Below, piece after piece: positions 17,472 through 28,777 of a stretch of DNA of 64,000 nucleotides. The notes under the pieces were generated by a model, which saw only the letters and a program-made list of their open reading frames with translations, did not search any database and had not been told where the DNA came from. This DNA is from an endosymbiont of Bathymodiolus septemdierum str. Myojin knoll (lineage in GTDB: Bacteria > Pseudomonadota > Gammaproteobacteria > PS1 > Pseudothioglobaceae). A program made the translations under genes and the position numbers. The DNA is taken from contig NZ_AP013042.1 of NCBI RefSeq assembly GCF_001547755.1, positions 682,001-746,000 of the forward strand. Direction: 5' to 3'. Every line of letters begins with the position of its first letter. Position 1 is the first letter of the stretch.

Positions 17472-19649
17472 TTAATTATCTAAATTAGCCAAGTAATTAG
17501 GTATTTCTTTTTTTAGTCGCGCCGCCAAAGTGGCATCACTTGAAGCCAAACCTTTGAGTACAAATTCAAATTTAGTTACCTTGTCGTTGTTACCTGTGTC
17601 GGTGCGCTGGTTAAAATGCGCTAAACGAATTGCCCAACAGCAAGACTCATAAGACAGCCCAACAGTTTTCCTGTTGGTGGTAGAATCATTAAGAGAGCGG
17701 TTAATATTACCAAATATGTGAATTTTTCTGTTAATTGGGTAGGCACCATAGATACCCGCAGTTTTTTTTCCTGCGTCATTTTCATGCGTTAGAGAAATGA
17801 ACTTTCTAGGGTTTGATAAGTAACTTAAAGTACTGTTGCTTTTAACGACTGATTTGCTATTTGGGTCGTATTGAATGGTATTATTAAAAGTAAACTGATC
17901 CAAGGTAAAATCAGCAGCAGTTATGATATTGGAGTAGTTTTTTTGTTTGACTAATGTACCTTCTGTGCTTGTTGTGGTATTACTAAGATGACGGGCTTGT
18001 GCGATTTTTAGGGTTAAGTAGGTATCTCCAGATTTTGCATCAATAAAACTAGATTCAAGCCCTACTACAATATCGTTAACTTTAGCAATGCGATCAAGAC
18101 CTGTAAATTTCTTAACCGAGAATAAATTCTCATAGGAGTTACTCATCTTTTCAGAATCAAAATTTTGCAAAGCACTTTGGTCTTTACCAGGCGTGTAGTT
18201 GTAAGCCAATCTTGGCGTTAGCGTTTGCACTGTGCTTTTGCCAAATATATTGACATTTCTTTCAAGTAATAATTTAGAATCAAGCCCAAAACTATAAATC
18301 GATCGATTCTGGTCAGTTGTGTTATTCATTGCGTATTTAGTTTTAGAGACGGTAAACTTAGGCTGTATTGAATAAGCATTGGTTTTAATATTACGACCAA
18401 AGGTCGCTTGGGCGTGGGTGCGCGTTCCAGTATTTTTGGCTGTGTTTGCGTGTTTAAACTTAGTACTAACCACAGAAAAATTCACTTCTCTGCCATTTAA
18501 GCCAATAACTTTTTTATTGATGGCAATTTCAGGTGCACGGGTATATTCGGCATTACCAGAAAGTAATTGCTCGTTTTCGGCGAAAATGGATGCGGTTATA
18601 TTGCGTGTTTTATCATCGTAAGCCATATTCACAGAAGACATTAAAACTGTTTTTCCTATATTTTCATGCGCCACTTCTTTAAAATATTTTTGATCTGAGA
18701 CACGGTTAGTGATTACTGTTAATTGCGTCTTGCTGTTTAAAGGTAAATCTAGTTTGGTATTAAGTAACCAGCGATTGTCCTTTTTGATTTTGTCTTTATT
18801 AAGGTAATGACCTTCAATTTCAATCCGCCCCTTGTTTAATAATTGGCGGTATTTTCCTTCAATCACGCTTCCTCGGGTGGACACCTGGTTGAGGGTTAAT
18901 AAAAAATCACGGTCAGCAGCAATATTGAAATAGTAAGGAATACGCAATTGATAACCTTTGTTGGCACTAGCATCTGACTCGGTGTAATCAGCGATACTAG
19001 GCGCTAAAAATCCAGAGCTTCTGCCTTTTAATGTCCATTCATGATGGGGCGAGTAGAAAATTGGAATACCCATAAATTCAATTGTGACATTCTTAGCAAT
19101 ACCAAGGTTGGCTTTTGTGTCTAAAGTTACCTTGTCTGCTTTCATTTGCCAGTCGGTATTGCCTATTGGACATAAACTATAAGTAATAGCGTTAAAGATT
19201 TGCTTATTGCCATCATTGACAATTTTCGCAGCCTTGCCTGTTATTTTGGTTTCTGGATAATGGTAGCTAACTTGCTCGAAAACAGAATGTATTTTTCCTT
19301 CTTGGTTTTTAATAACAGCCTTGCTACCTGTGAGCATGATTTTCTTATCTTGAAACTTAATATGACCGCTGGCTTTTGAGGTTTTTTCAGTCTTGTTGAT
19401 TTTAATTTTATCTGCTGATAGGTAGTATTTGCTTGATGTTAGAGCAGCATTGCCAGTTAATAGGTAGTTACCCCGCTGACTTTCACTATGATCTGCAATT
19501 ACATCAACATCCTTAAGGTCTAAAGATAATGTTTGCTTAGGGAATAGTAAAGGCGCGTTGCTACAACTAAGGGTGTATTCTGTTTGCTGTGCACTGACAA
19601 TATTTGACAATAAGAGCAGTAGAGCAGGAAGTGCAAGTTGTTTTCTCAT
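17472..19649 (-). CDS. lptD: LPS-assembly protein LptD
   Basis: LptD is the outer-membrane barrel that, with LptE, inserts lipopolysaccharide in the outer leaflet. The 725-residue protein has a signal peptide (1-20), an N-terminal OstA/jellyroll domain (about 45-170) and the LptD C-terminal barrel. The early Cys in LSCSNAP and the CC pair in YESCCWAIRL are the disulfide-forming cysteines expected for LptD. lptD, surA-like and rlmB follow each other closely on the minus strand. Confidence 0.95.
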   Translation of the reverse strand: MRKQLALPALLLLLSNIVSAQQTEYTLSCSNAPLLFPKQTLSLDLKDVDVIADHSESQRGNYLLTGNAALTSSKYYLSADKIKINKTEKTSKASGHIKFQDKKIMLTGSKAVIKNQEGKIHSVFEQVSYHYPETKITGKAAKIVNDGNKQIFNAITYSLCPIGNTDWQMKADKVTLDTKANLGIAKNVTIEFMGIPIFYSPHHEWTLKGRSSGFLAPSIADYTESDASANKGYQLRIPYYFNIAADRDFLLTLNQVSTRGSVIEGKYRQLLNKGRIEIEGHYLNKDKIKKDNRWLLNTKLDLPLNSKTQLTVITNRVSDQKYFKEVAHENIGKTVLMSSVNMAYDDKTRNITASIFAENEQLLSGNAEYTRAPEIAINKKVIGLNGREVNFSVVSTKFKHANTAKNTGTRTHAQATFGRNIKTNAYSIQPKFTVSKTKYAMNNTTDQNRSIYSFGLDSKLLLERNVNIFGKSTVQTLTPRLAYNYTPGKDQSALQNFDSEKMSNSYENLFSVKKFTGLDRIAKVNDIVVGLESSFIDAKSGDTYLTLKIAQARHLSNTTTSTEGTLVKQKNYSNIITAADFTLDQFTFNNTIQYDPNSKSVVKSNSTLSYLSNPRKFISLTHENDAGKKTAGIYGAYPINRKIHIFGNINRSLNDSTTNRKTVGLSYESCCWAIRLAHFNQRTDTGNNDKVTKFEFVLKGLASSDATLAARLKKEIPNYLANLDN

Positions 19650-19828
19650 GAATAATTCTGTGTTTTAGTTTAAAAATAAGTTCTAATTTTAACATTATCT
19701 CTATGTATTTTTTGATTATGTCGATGTGATATTTTACAATCAAAAGATAATATAATAATAGGGTGTTTTAATAAAGACACTTTGGGTAAAATAACTCAGA
19801 TTTTGTAACTTAAACACGGACGAATTTT

Positions 19829-20989
19829 ATGGCTTGGAATGACAACAATAAGAACCCTTGGGGCGGCAATGGACAGACGCCACCTGAGTTAGACGATGTA
19901 ATTAAAGACTTTAAGGATAAATTTAGCGGCATTATAGGCGGTGGAAAACCAAATGAAAAAGGCGTTCAATCTATCACCCCGTCAACGGGCGGCATGAAAT
20001 ATATATTTTTAGTCGGTATTTTGTTATGGGTTTTGTCGGGTATCTATATCATTGACCCTGCTGAAAAAGGCGTAGTATTGCGTTTTGGCGCTTTTCAAGA
20101 AGAAACTTCGCAAGGTCCACATTGGCATTTGCCCTATCCGATTGAAACGCTTAGTCGTATCAATGTTGAACAGATTAGAACAGCGCAAATTGGTTATAGA
20201 GACGCTGTGAGTAACCGTCGTGGTGGCAATGTGTCGTCTGAGTCGCTAATGTTGACGAAAGATGAGAATATGATTGATGCTAAATTTGCAGTGCAATATA
20301 AAATTAACGATGTGCAGGCTTATTTGTTTAATGTTGACAATCCTAATTTGACTTTGCGTCATGTGGTGGAGAGTGCAATTCGTCAAGTTGTTGGTAAAAA
20401 TACAATGGATTATATTTTAACCGAAGGGCGTGTGGATATTGCAGACAGTATTAAGGAAAAGTCGCAAGAATTACTAGATATTTATCAAGCAGGCTTAATC
20501 ATTACCACTGTTAATATGCAAGATGCACAGCCACCAGAGCAGGTTCAAGCGGCATTTTCTGATGCAGTAAAAGCGCGTGAAGACAAGCAGCGCTTGATTA
20601 ATGAAGCGCAAACTTATGCGAATGATATTTTACCCAAATCTCGTGGTAAGGCCGCAAGACTACTAGAAGAGGCAAAAGCATATAAGTCGAAAGTTGTCTC
20701 TAAGTCTGAAGGTGAGGCATCGCGTTTTGGTCAGATTTTAGCAGAATATGCAAAAGCACCAGAGGTAACCAGAGAGCGCTTGTATCGTGAAACCATGGAA
20801 AGCGTATTGGCAAACACCAGTAAGGTTGTGGTTGATTCAAAGGCAAATAGCATGATGTATTTACCCCTTGATAAATTGATAAACAGCAATAACAATACGC
20901 GAGTTACCATTCAAGGTGCACAGCCACAGCAAGTAAGGTCGAAAGGTGATAGCATTAGGAATGTTTTCCGTAATAGAGAGGTAAGATAA
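19829..20989 (+). CDS. hflK: FtsH protease regulator HflK
   Basis: HflK is a band-7/SPFH membrane protein that forms a cage with HflC around FtsH. The 386-residue protein starts with the glycine/asparagine-rich stretch MAWNDNNKNPWGGNG. A single membrane helix follows at about 52-72 (YIFLVGILLWVLSGIYII), then a band-7 domain and a coiled-coil region. The last base of its stop is the first base of the hflC ATG. A 179-bp AT-rich divergent region separates it from lptD. Confidence 0.95.
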   Translation: MAWNDNNKNPWGGNGQTPPELDDVIKDFKDKFSGIIGGGKPNEKGVQSITPSTGGMKYIFLVGILLWVLSGIYIIDPAEKGVVLRFGAFQEETSQGPHWHLPYPIETLSRINVEQIRTAQIGYRDAVSNRRGGNVSSESLMLTKDENMIDAKFAVQYKINDVQAYLFNVDNPNLTLRHVVESAIRQVVGKNTMDYILTEGRVDIADSIKEKSQELLDIYQAGLIITTVNMQDAQPPEQVQAAFSDAVKAREDKQRLINEAQTYANDILPKSRGKAARLLEEAKAYKSKVVSKSEGEASRFGQILAEYAKAPEVTRERLYRETMESVLANTSKVVVDSKANSMMYLPLDKLINSNNNTRVTIQGAQPQQVRSKGDSIRNVFRNREVR

Positions 20990-21846
20990 TGAAAAAATTT
21001 GTATTAATTATTTTGGCAGTGTTATTTTTCGTAGGTGGTTCAGCGCTATACACTGTGAAAGAAACAGAAACAGCGATTAAATTGCGTCTGGGTGAAATTA
21101 TCGCTGTTGACAGCACGCCAGGGCTTAAATTTAAAACCCCATTTGTGAACAATGTAGTGAAATTTGACAATCGTATTCAAACTTTGGATGCGCCAGCAGA
21201 GCGTTTTCTGACGGGCGAGAAGAAGAATGTCATTGTTGACTCTTATGTGAAATGGCGTATTACCGATGCCGAGCAATTTTATAAATCAACCGGTGGCAAT
21301 ATCGCGAGAACCAATAATCGTTTAGCGCAAATCATCAAAACAGGGCTTAAAAGCGAATTTTCTAAGCGTAGCATTACCGATGTAGTTTCAGGTGAACGCA
21401 GTGAAATCATGGCCAACATTGCTAAATTAGCAAAGCAAGACATTGCTGAGTTTGGCATTGAGATCATTGATGTGCGCATTAAACGAATTGATTTATCGAA
21501 AGAGGTGTCTAATTCTGTTTATCGTCGTATGCAAGCGGAAAGACATCGTGTTGCGAAAGAATTCAGGTCAAAAGGTGCGGAAGAAGCGGAAATTATCCGT
21601 GCAGCAGCTGACAAAAAGCGTACTATTATTTTGGCCAACGCTTACCGTGATTCTGAAGTGATTCGAGGTGAGGGTGATGCAGTTTCTGCGAATAATTATG
21701 CAAAGGCTTACAATAAAGATGCAAAGTTTTATTCTTTTTATCGTTCGCTAGAATCTTATAAGAAGTCATTTTCAGGTAACAATGATATTATGGTATTAAA
21801 TCCAAATACGGAATTTTTCAAGTACTTCAATCCAGCGATTAAGTAA
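20989..21846 (+). CDS. hflC: FtsH protease regulator HflC
   Basis: HflC is the partner of HflK. The 285-residue protein has one N-terminal membrane helix (about 3-21) and a band-7 domain. The coiled-coil AEAxxIRAAADKKRT region lies near 200, and the conserved C-terminal NPNTEFFKYF is present. It directly follows hflK and lies 3 bp before hisZ, the common hflK-hflC-hisZ-purA order. Confidence 0.95.
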   Translation: MKKFVLIILAVLFFVGGSALYTVKETETAIKLRLGEIIAVDSTPGLKFKTPFVNNVVKFDNRIQTLDAPAERFLTGEKKNVIVDSYVKWRITDAEQFYKSTGGNIARTNNRLAQIIKTGLKSEFSKRSITDVVSGERSEIMANIAKLAKQDIAEFGIEIIDVRIKRIDLSKEVSNSVYRRMQAERHRVAKEFRSKGAEEAEIIRAAADKKRTIILANAYRDSEVIRGEGDAVSANNYAKAYNKDAKFYSFYRSLESYKKSFSGNNDIMVLNPNTEFFKYFNPAIK

Positions 21847-21849
21847 ACA

Positions 21850-22803
21850 ATGAACACTTGGCAACTCCCTGAGGGTATTGATGAACTAACAGGCGACAGG
21901 GCGTGGGCTTTTGAGAAACTACGCCGTCAATTGATTGATTTATATACGAAAAAAGGTTTTGGACTGGTGATTCCACCGATGGTGGAAAACATTGAATCGT
22001 TACTATTAACCAGTAATTCTATCAATGAAAAAACCTTTAAATTTTTAGACCCTGTGAGTGGTAAGATGCTAGGTGTTCATGCTGATATCACCCCGCAGAT
22101 TGCACGCATTGACGCAAAAACACAGAGCGACAAAGTGGCCAAATATTGCTATGTTAATGCCATTTTGCAAACCAAAGCAGACGATTTTTATGCCTCCCGT
22201 TCGCCCATTCAAGCAGGTGCAGAATTGTATGGTTCTAATGACATTAGTGCTGATGTAGAAGTCATTGAATTAATGTTAGAGAGTTTGAAGTTGTTGTCAA
22301 TTAGTCCAATTGTCCTAAGTTTAGGTAATGTGGCTATTTTTGATGCTTTAATTGAAGATGAGGCATTAGATAGTGAACAAGCCTGCGCATTAAGACAGAT
22401 ATTTGTTAAGCGTTCTGTACCTGATTTAGTCGTCTTTTTAGCTGGTAGTGCGGTTAAAAATTCCGATAAATTTAGTGCGTTAATTACCCTGGAGGGCGAT
22501 GTTAGTATTTTAGATAAGGCATTGACTTTATTTGCTGATTTTCCAAAAGCAAAAGCAGCTATTGAAGACTTGGTAAGTATTAGTGCACAAATGAATGCTA
22601 CCGGCGTTGAAGTTGTGCTCGACCTTGCTGAACTTAAAACTTACGAATATCATACTGGTATTATCTTCTCTGCTTACAATGAACAGTATTCAAAAGCATT
22701 GGCACAAGGCGGTCGTTACAACGGACTGAGTGCTTCATTTGGACAATCAAGAGCGGCAACAGGTTTCTCATTTGATTTAAAATTTTTATCACAAACAAAA
22801 TAA
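21850..22803 (+). CDS. hisZ: ATP phosphoribosyltransferase regulatory subunit
   Basis: HisZ is a histidyl-tRNA synthetase-like protein without aminoacylation activity that allosterically controls short-form HisG, the first enzyme of histidine synthesis. The 317-residue protein has the class II aminoacyl-tRNA synthetase core. The remnants visible are QIARIDAK, the YHTGIIFSAY region and the glycine-rich QGGRYNGL. It lacks the anticodon-binding domain. Its presence implies that a short HisG is encoded elsewhere. Confidence 0.93.
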   Translation: MNTWQLPEGIDELTGDRAWAFEKLRRQLIDLYTKKGFGLVIPPMVENIESLLLTSNSINEKTFKFLDPVSGKMLGVHADITPQIARIDAKTQSDKVAKYCYVNAILQTKADDFYASRSPIQAGAELYGSNDISADVEVIELMLESLKLLSISPIVLSLGNVAIFDALIEDEALDSEQACALRQIFVKRSVPDLVVFLAGSAVKNSDKFSALITLEGDVSILDKALTLFADFPKAKAAIEDLVSISAQMNATGVEVVLDLAELKTYEYHTGIIFSAYNEQYSKALAQGGRYNGLSASFGQSRAATGFSFDLKFLSQTK

Positions 22804-22814
22804 TTAGGAAGTAA

Positions 22815-24137
<1,323 letters not shown>

Positions 24138-24166
24138 ATTCACATATTTAAATTAAAGGCTATATT

Positions 24167-26287
24167 ATGAGCGATCCACATCAAGCAAGAGAATCAGACA
24201 AGTACGAGAATCCAATTCCTTCAAGGGAATACATCCTTGAACATGTGACTAAAAAGCCACATTCCTTTTACGACTTAGTTGATGTGCTTGATGTTGAAGG
24301 CAAACAGAAGAAGCCATTAACGCACCGCCTCAAAGCCATGGTTCGTGACCAGCAGTTAAGTATGGACCGTGATGAAATGTATCATATTTTTGATGCAGAA
24401 CGAGACATTAAAGTGGGTACTATTAACGCCAATCCAAAAGGTTTCGGCTTTGTGATATTAGATGAGGGCGGTCAAGATTTGCGCCTTTCTGCTTATCAAA
24501 TGAAACAAGCCTTTCACGGTGACAGAGTCAAAGCCAGAATGCTTGACAATCGTGGTGATTCTGAAATCATTGAAGTGCTTGAAAGCCGTCAATCTGTCGT
24601 CGGTCGCCTGCATGTTAGCGCTAACGAGTCGTGGATTGTGGTGGATGACAAACGCATTGTGAATAATATCATTGTTAGTAATGTCGGCAATGACAACAAG
24701 AACGAGCAAATCGTTGTTGTTTCAATCACCAAAAGACCAACCCTTAAAGAACTTGCCGAAGGAGAAATTATTCAAGTTTTAGGTGACTATATGGACGAAG
24801 GTGTTGAAACTGAAGCCGCACTTTATCGCAACGGCATCCCAGTCGATTTTAGTGAAGAATCTTTGGTAGAAACAGCGCAATTGCCAACAGAAGTAACAGA
24901 TGCAGATAGAGAAGGTCGTATTGACATCACTGATATGAAGTTAGTAACAATTGACGGTGAAGATTCACGCGATTTTGACGATGCGGTTTACGCAGAATCT
25001 AATGATAATGGTTGGAAATTAGTTGTCTCTATTGCCGATGTTTCTCATTATGTAAAAGAAGGCTCAGCCCTTGATGCGGATGCAATTGAGCGTGGCAATT
25101 CAGTGTATTTTCCGCGTCGCGTCATCCCAATGTTGCCTGAAGAAATCTCAAATGGACTGTGTTCAATTAACCCAGATGTTGAGCGTTTATGTATGACTTG
25201 CGAAATGCAAATTGATTCGGAAGGTAATTTGGTTGATTCCAAATTCTACTCAGCCGTTATGTTTTCTCACGCACGCTTGACTTACACCAAAGTCGGTAAA
25301 ATTTTAGAAGACCATGACCAAGCATTGACAGAAGAATACGCTGTCGTAATGGACAATCTTAATGATTTATACGATTTATACAAAGCCTTAAAAGCGGCTA
25401 GAAGTCGCCGTGGAGTAATGGACTTCGACCGCATCGAAACGCAAATCGTTTTCGATGACAACGGAAAAATTGAAGACATCCTTGCCACTTCTCGCAACGA
25501 CGCACACAAACTCATTGAAGAATGTATGTTGATGGCAAACCAAGCCACCGCTAAATTCTTAGCCAAAAATGATGAAGATTTCTTATATCGTGTCCACCCC
25601 AAACCAACCGCAGAAAAAGTTGAGGTTACTCGCCAATTCCTAACCGCAGTCGGTTTAACGCTTGAAGGTGGCGATCAGCCAGAAACCGTTCACTTCGCTA
25701 AAGTCCTAGAAGACGCCAAAGGTCGTGATGATGAAAACATTATTAAGACTGTCGTTCTACGCACCATGAAGCAAGCCATTTACACCCCAGCTAATGAGGG
25801 TCATTTTGGTTTAGCCTTTGAAGATTACACGCATTTCACCTCGCCAATCCGTCGCTACCCCGACCTATTGGTACATCGCGCCATCAAACGCGTCATTGCT
25901 AAAGCCACCAGAAAACCAAGCAAACGCATGGTTGAACTTGGCGAAGAACTCTCTGTCACCGAACGCAGAGCCAACGAAGCCACTCGCGATGTTGAGCAAT
26001 GGCTAAAATGCGAATATATGCGCGATAAAGTCGGTGAAACTTTTAATGGTATTATCTCTGGCATTGCTCGTTTTGGCATTTTTATTGAGCTTACTGATAT
26101 TTATACAGAAGGAATGATTTCTATTCGTGATATGAAAGACGATTTTTATGTATTTGATGAAATTCATCATAAACTCAGCGGGCAACGCACTGGTAAAACT
26201 TTCCAGCTAGGCGATAACATTAAAATCCAAGTTGCATCTGTTAATTTGGATGAGCGCCAAATGGTCTTTGTGTTAGCTGATGATTAA
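24167..26287 (+). CDS. rnr: Ribonuclease R
   Basis: RNase R is a processive 3'-5' exoribonuclease that degrades structured RNA. The 706-residue protein has an N-terminal helix-turn-helix and cold-shock domains (to about 250). The catalytic RNB domain carries DGEDSRDFDDAVY near residue 264, and a C-terminal S1 domain follows (about 625-705). It is shorter than the 813-residue E. coli enzyme, mainly because the basic C-terminal tail is absent. It is convergent with waaA, now separated from it by the cassette. Confidence 0.95.
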   Translation: MSDPHQARESDKYENPIPSREYILEHVTKKPHSFYDLVDVLDVEGKQKKPLTHRLKAMVRDQQLSMDRDEMYHIFDAERDIKVGTINANPKGFGFVILDEGGQDLRLSAYQMKQAFHGDRVKARMLDNRGDSEIIEVLESRQSVVGRLHVSANESWIVVDDKRIVNNIIVSNVGNDNKNEQIVVVSITKRPTLKELAEGEIIQVLGDYMDEGVETEAALYRNGIPVDFSEESLVETAQLPTEVTDADREGRIDITDMKLVTIDGEDSRDFDDAVYAESNDNGWKLVVSIADVSHYVKEGSALDADAIERGNSVYFPRRVIPMLPEEISNGLCSINPDVERLCMTCEMQIDSEGNLVDSKFYSAVMFSHARLTYTKVGKILEDHDQALTEEYAVVMDNLNDLYDLYKALKAARSRRGVMDFDRIETQIVFDDNGKIEDILATSRNDAHKLIEECMLMANQATAKFLAKNDEDFLYRVHPKPTAEKVEVTRQFLTAVGLTLEGGDQPETVHFAKVLEDAKGRDDENIIKTVVLRTMKQAIYTPANEGHFGLAFEDYTHFTSPIRRYPDLLVHRAIKRVIAKATRKPSKRMVELGEELSVTERRANEATRDVEQWLKCEYMRDKVGETFNGIISGIARFGIFIELTDIYTEGMISIRDMKDDFYVFDEIHHKLSGQRTGKTFQLGDNIKIQVASVNLDERQMVFVLADD

Positions 26288-26608
26288 TAGTTTATCGTCC
26301 CCAAGCGGAGCTTGGGAACGAGGGTAAATAAACAAAAATATACCTTTAAGTAGGTGTTTGAGATTGAGAATAATTACACTCTGACCTTGATTATTTACCC
26401 TGATTATTTATTTGATTTTCTGTTATTATATCCGTCAATGTTAAATTTAAATCGTGTTTATTTTTTGTAATTTTAAATATTTTTCTACTTAAATATCAAA
26501 TATTAGGTAAAAAATTTATTTTATCTTAAAAAGATAGAAAATAAGCTATTTTTTACAGAGTTTATATTTTAATAGAGTATATAAGGGAATATGTCCTTAT
26601 ACTAATAG
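26288..26608. other. Intergenic region before the cassette: two inverted repeats, no gene
   Basis: This 321-bp AT-rich gap has no supportable gene. It starts with a GC-richer palindrome CCCAAGC-GGA-GCTTGGG (26300-26316), a motif of a type I recall as a short dispersed repeat in many bacteria; it may also act as the rnr terminator. GGGTAAATAA (26322-26331) pairs with TTATTTACCC (26391-26400). The left integron core GTTATGCC begins at 26608. Promoter-like AT boxes are too many to choose between. Confidence 0.5.
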
Positions 26609-26665
26609 TTATGCCTATCTTAAAGTTAATGGAATCATCTGAAAGAAAGTTGGTAAAATCCACAC

Positions 26666-28774
26666 ATGAGAACAATTGCTTTAAAATACTTACAAACTGC
26701 ACTTAACAACCAAGATGCAAACTTTAAAGATGGTCAATGGGAAAGTATTGAGTGTCTTTTAGATCATAAAAGAATGCTTGTCGTCCAGCGTACTGGCTGG
26801 GGGAAAAGTATGGTTTATTTTCTAGCGACAAAGCTTATTCGAGAGTCTGGCTTAGGGCCAACCTTATTAATTTCTCCTCTATTATCGTTAATGCGAAATC
26901 AACTTGAAGCAGCTAGTCGAATAGGCATTACTGCTAGAACGATAAATAGTACCAATGCTAATGAATGGGATAAAATTCAGAATGAGCTGGTTGACGATAG
27001 TGTAGATGTACTCCTTATTTCTCCTGAGCGTCTTGCAAATGACTCATTTCGCCAGAATATTCTCCCTGTTATTGCTGAAAAAATTGGACTTTTTGTAATT
27101 GACGAAGCTCACTGTATTTCAGACTGGGGACATGATTTTAGACCCGATTACAGACGTATTGTTCGTGTACTTCAGGCTATTCCTCCTAATGTTCCTGTAT
27201 TAGCAACAACGGCAACTGCCAATAATAGAGTTGTAAATGATGTTATGTTGCAACTGGGTAATGACATTGAACTGATCAGAGGATCTTTGGTCAGAGAAAG
27301 CCTTAAACTTCAAAATATAAATATGCCTAGCCCAGCAGCAAGAATGGCTTGGCTGGCACAAACTATTCCGAATCTTCCAGGTAGCGGAATAATCTATACC
27401 CTGACTCAGCGTGATGCAGAGCGACTCACCGAATGGCTCCAAGTTAATGAAATTAATGTAAAAGCCTACCACGCTGGAATTCCAAACCGTGAGGATGGCA
27501 CTTCAATTAAAGAGGAGTTAGAACAACAACTACTCAATAATGAAATAAAAGTTCTAGTTGCTACCGTTGCTTTGGGAATGGGGTTTGATAAGCCTGACTT
27601 AGGATTTGTAATTCATTTTCAAAGACCTGCTTCTGTGGTTCATTATTATCAACAAGTTGGTCGCGCTGGTCGTGCCGTTGAAGAAGCATACGGAATTCTG
27701 CTTTGTGGCGAAGAGGATGATCATATTGCAGACTTCTTCATCCGTAGCGCCTTCCCCCCTCAACAACATATCGCTGCTATTCTTAAAGCACTTGATAACG
27801 CAGATGATGATTTATCTGTACCATCAATGCAGCGCACTATAAATATTAGAAAGTCACAAATTGACAAAACAATCAAATACCTGATTGTAGAATCTCCCTC
27901 TCCAATTGCAAAAGTTGATTCTAAATGGCATGTGACAGCCTCGGCAGATAACTACGAAATAGATCAAGAATATGTAAATGAAATCACCCTGATTCGGAAA
28001 CAAGAACAGAGGCAAATGCAGGAATATATGGAGCATCAGGGGTGTTTGATGGTATTCCTTCAAAATGCACTGGATGACCCAAATTCACAAAACTGTGGTA
28101 AATGTAAAAACTGTAATCCTGATCTCCTTCTGCCTGAACAATATGATGACAAAATAGCAAATCGAGCAGCACTTTTTCTTCGAAGGAGTTATCAACCAAT
28201 CGAACCTCGCAAGCAATGGCCTGTAAAAGATATGTTTAAATATCATCAATTTGAAAAAAGGAATATCCCTACAGAGCTGCAAGCATCTGAAGGTCGCGCC
28301 CTAAGTTTGTGGCGTGATGCTGGCTGGGGACAGCTTGTTGCTTCAGGAAAATATCAATCTAATCGTTTTGCAGATGAGCTTGTAACAGCGTGTGTTGAAA
28401 TGATTGCAGAATGGAAGCCCACCTCTAGACCTGAATGGGTAACTTGCATCCCGTCACTTAACCATCCTGAGTTAGTTCCTGATTTTGCACAACGATTGGC
28501 AATAGCTCTTAACCTGCCATTCATTCCTTGCATAGGAAAAGTAAGGCAAAATGATCAGCAGAAAAATATGGAAAATAGCCTTCATCAGGCACAAAATTTA
28601 GATGGTGTATTCAAAATTAATCTTGATCATAAAGAACATAGCCCATGTTTGTTAATTGATGACATGGTTGATTCACGGTGGACTTTTACTGTTGCATCGG
28701 CTCTGTTGCGCCAAACAGGTTGCACTGCAGTATATCCTTTGGCACTAGCTCTTAATTCGCCAAGGATGGATTGA
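26666..28774 (+). CDS. RecQ-family helicase with C-terminal phosphoribosyltransferase domain
   Basis: This is a 702-residue fusion. Residues 1-340 are a RecQ-type SF2 helicase with Gln24 of the Q motif, Walker A RTGWGKS (42-48), DEAH (146-149) and the motif VI region QQVGRAGR. A zinc-type cluster CGKCKNC lies near 475-481. The last 120 residues look like a ComF-type type I phosphoribosyltransferase, with IPSLNHPELVPDFAQRLA and the PRPP loop LLIDDMVDSRWTF near 661-673. It lies 3 bp upstream of the DprA-like gene in the same cassette. A role in phage defence or as a toxin is inferred from the domain pairing; the cellular RecQ repair helicase is an unlikely alternative because of the fusion and context. 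Confidence 0.85.
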   Translation: MRTIALKYLQTALNNQDANFKDGQWESIECLLDHKRMLVVQRTGWGKSMVYFLATKLIRESGLGPTLLISPLLSLMRNQLEAASRIGITARTINSTNANEWDKIQNELVDDSVDVLLISPERLANDSFRQNILPVIAEKIGLFVIDEAHCISDWGHDFRPDYRRIVRVLQAIPPNVPVLATTATANNRVVNDVMLQLGNDIELIRGSLVRESLKLQNINMPSPAARMAWLAQTIPNLPGSGIIYTLTQRDAERLTEWLQVNEINVKAYHAGIPNREDGTSIKEELEQQLLNNEIKVLVATVALGMGFDKPDLGFVIHFQRPASVVHYYQQVGRAGRAVEEAYGILLCGEEDDHIADFFIRSAFPPQQHIAAILKALDNADDDLSVPSMQRTINIRKSQIDKTIKYLIVESPSPIAKVDSKWHVTASADNYEIDQEYVNEITLIRKQEQRQMQEYMEHQGCLMVFLQNALDDPNSQNCGKCKNCNPDLLLPEQYDDKIANRAALFLRRSYQPIEPRKQWPVKDMFKYHQFEKRNIPTELQASEGRALSLWRDAGWGQLVASGKYQSNRFADELVTACVEMIAEWKPTSRPEWVTCIPSLNHPELVPDFAQRLAIALNLPFIPCIGKVRQNDQQKNMENSLHQAQNLDGVFKINLDHKEHSPCLLIDDMVDSRWTFTVASALLRQTGCTAVYPLALALNSPRMD

Positions 28775-28777
28775 TAG

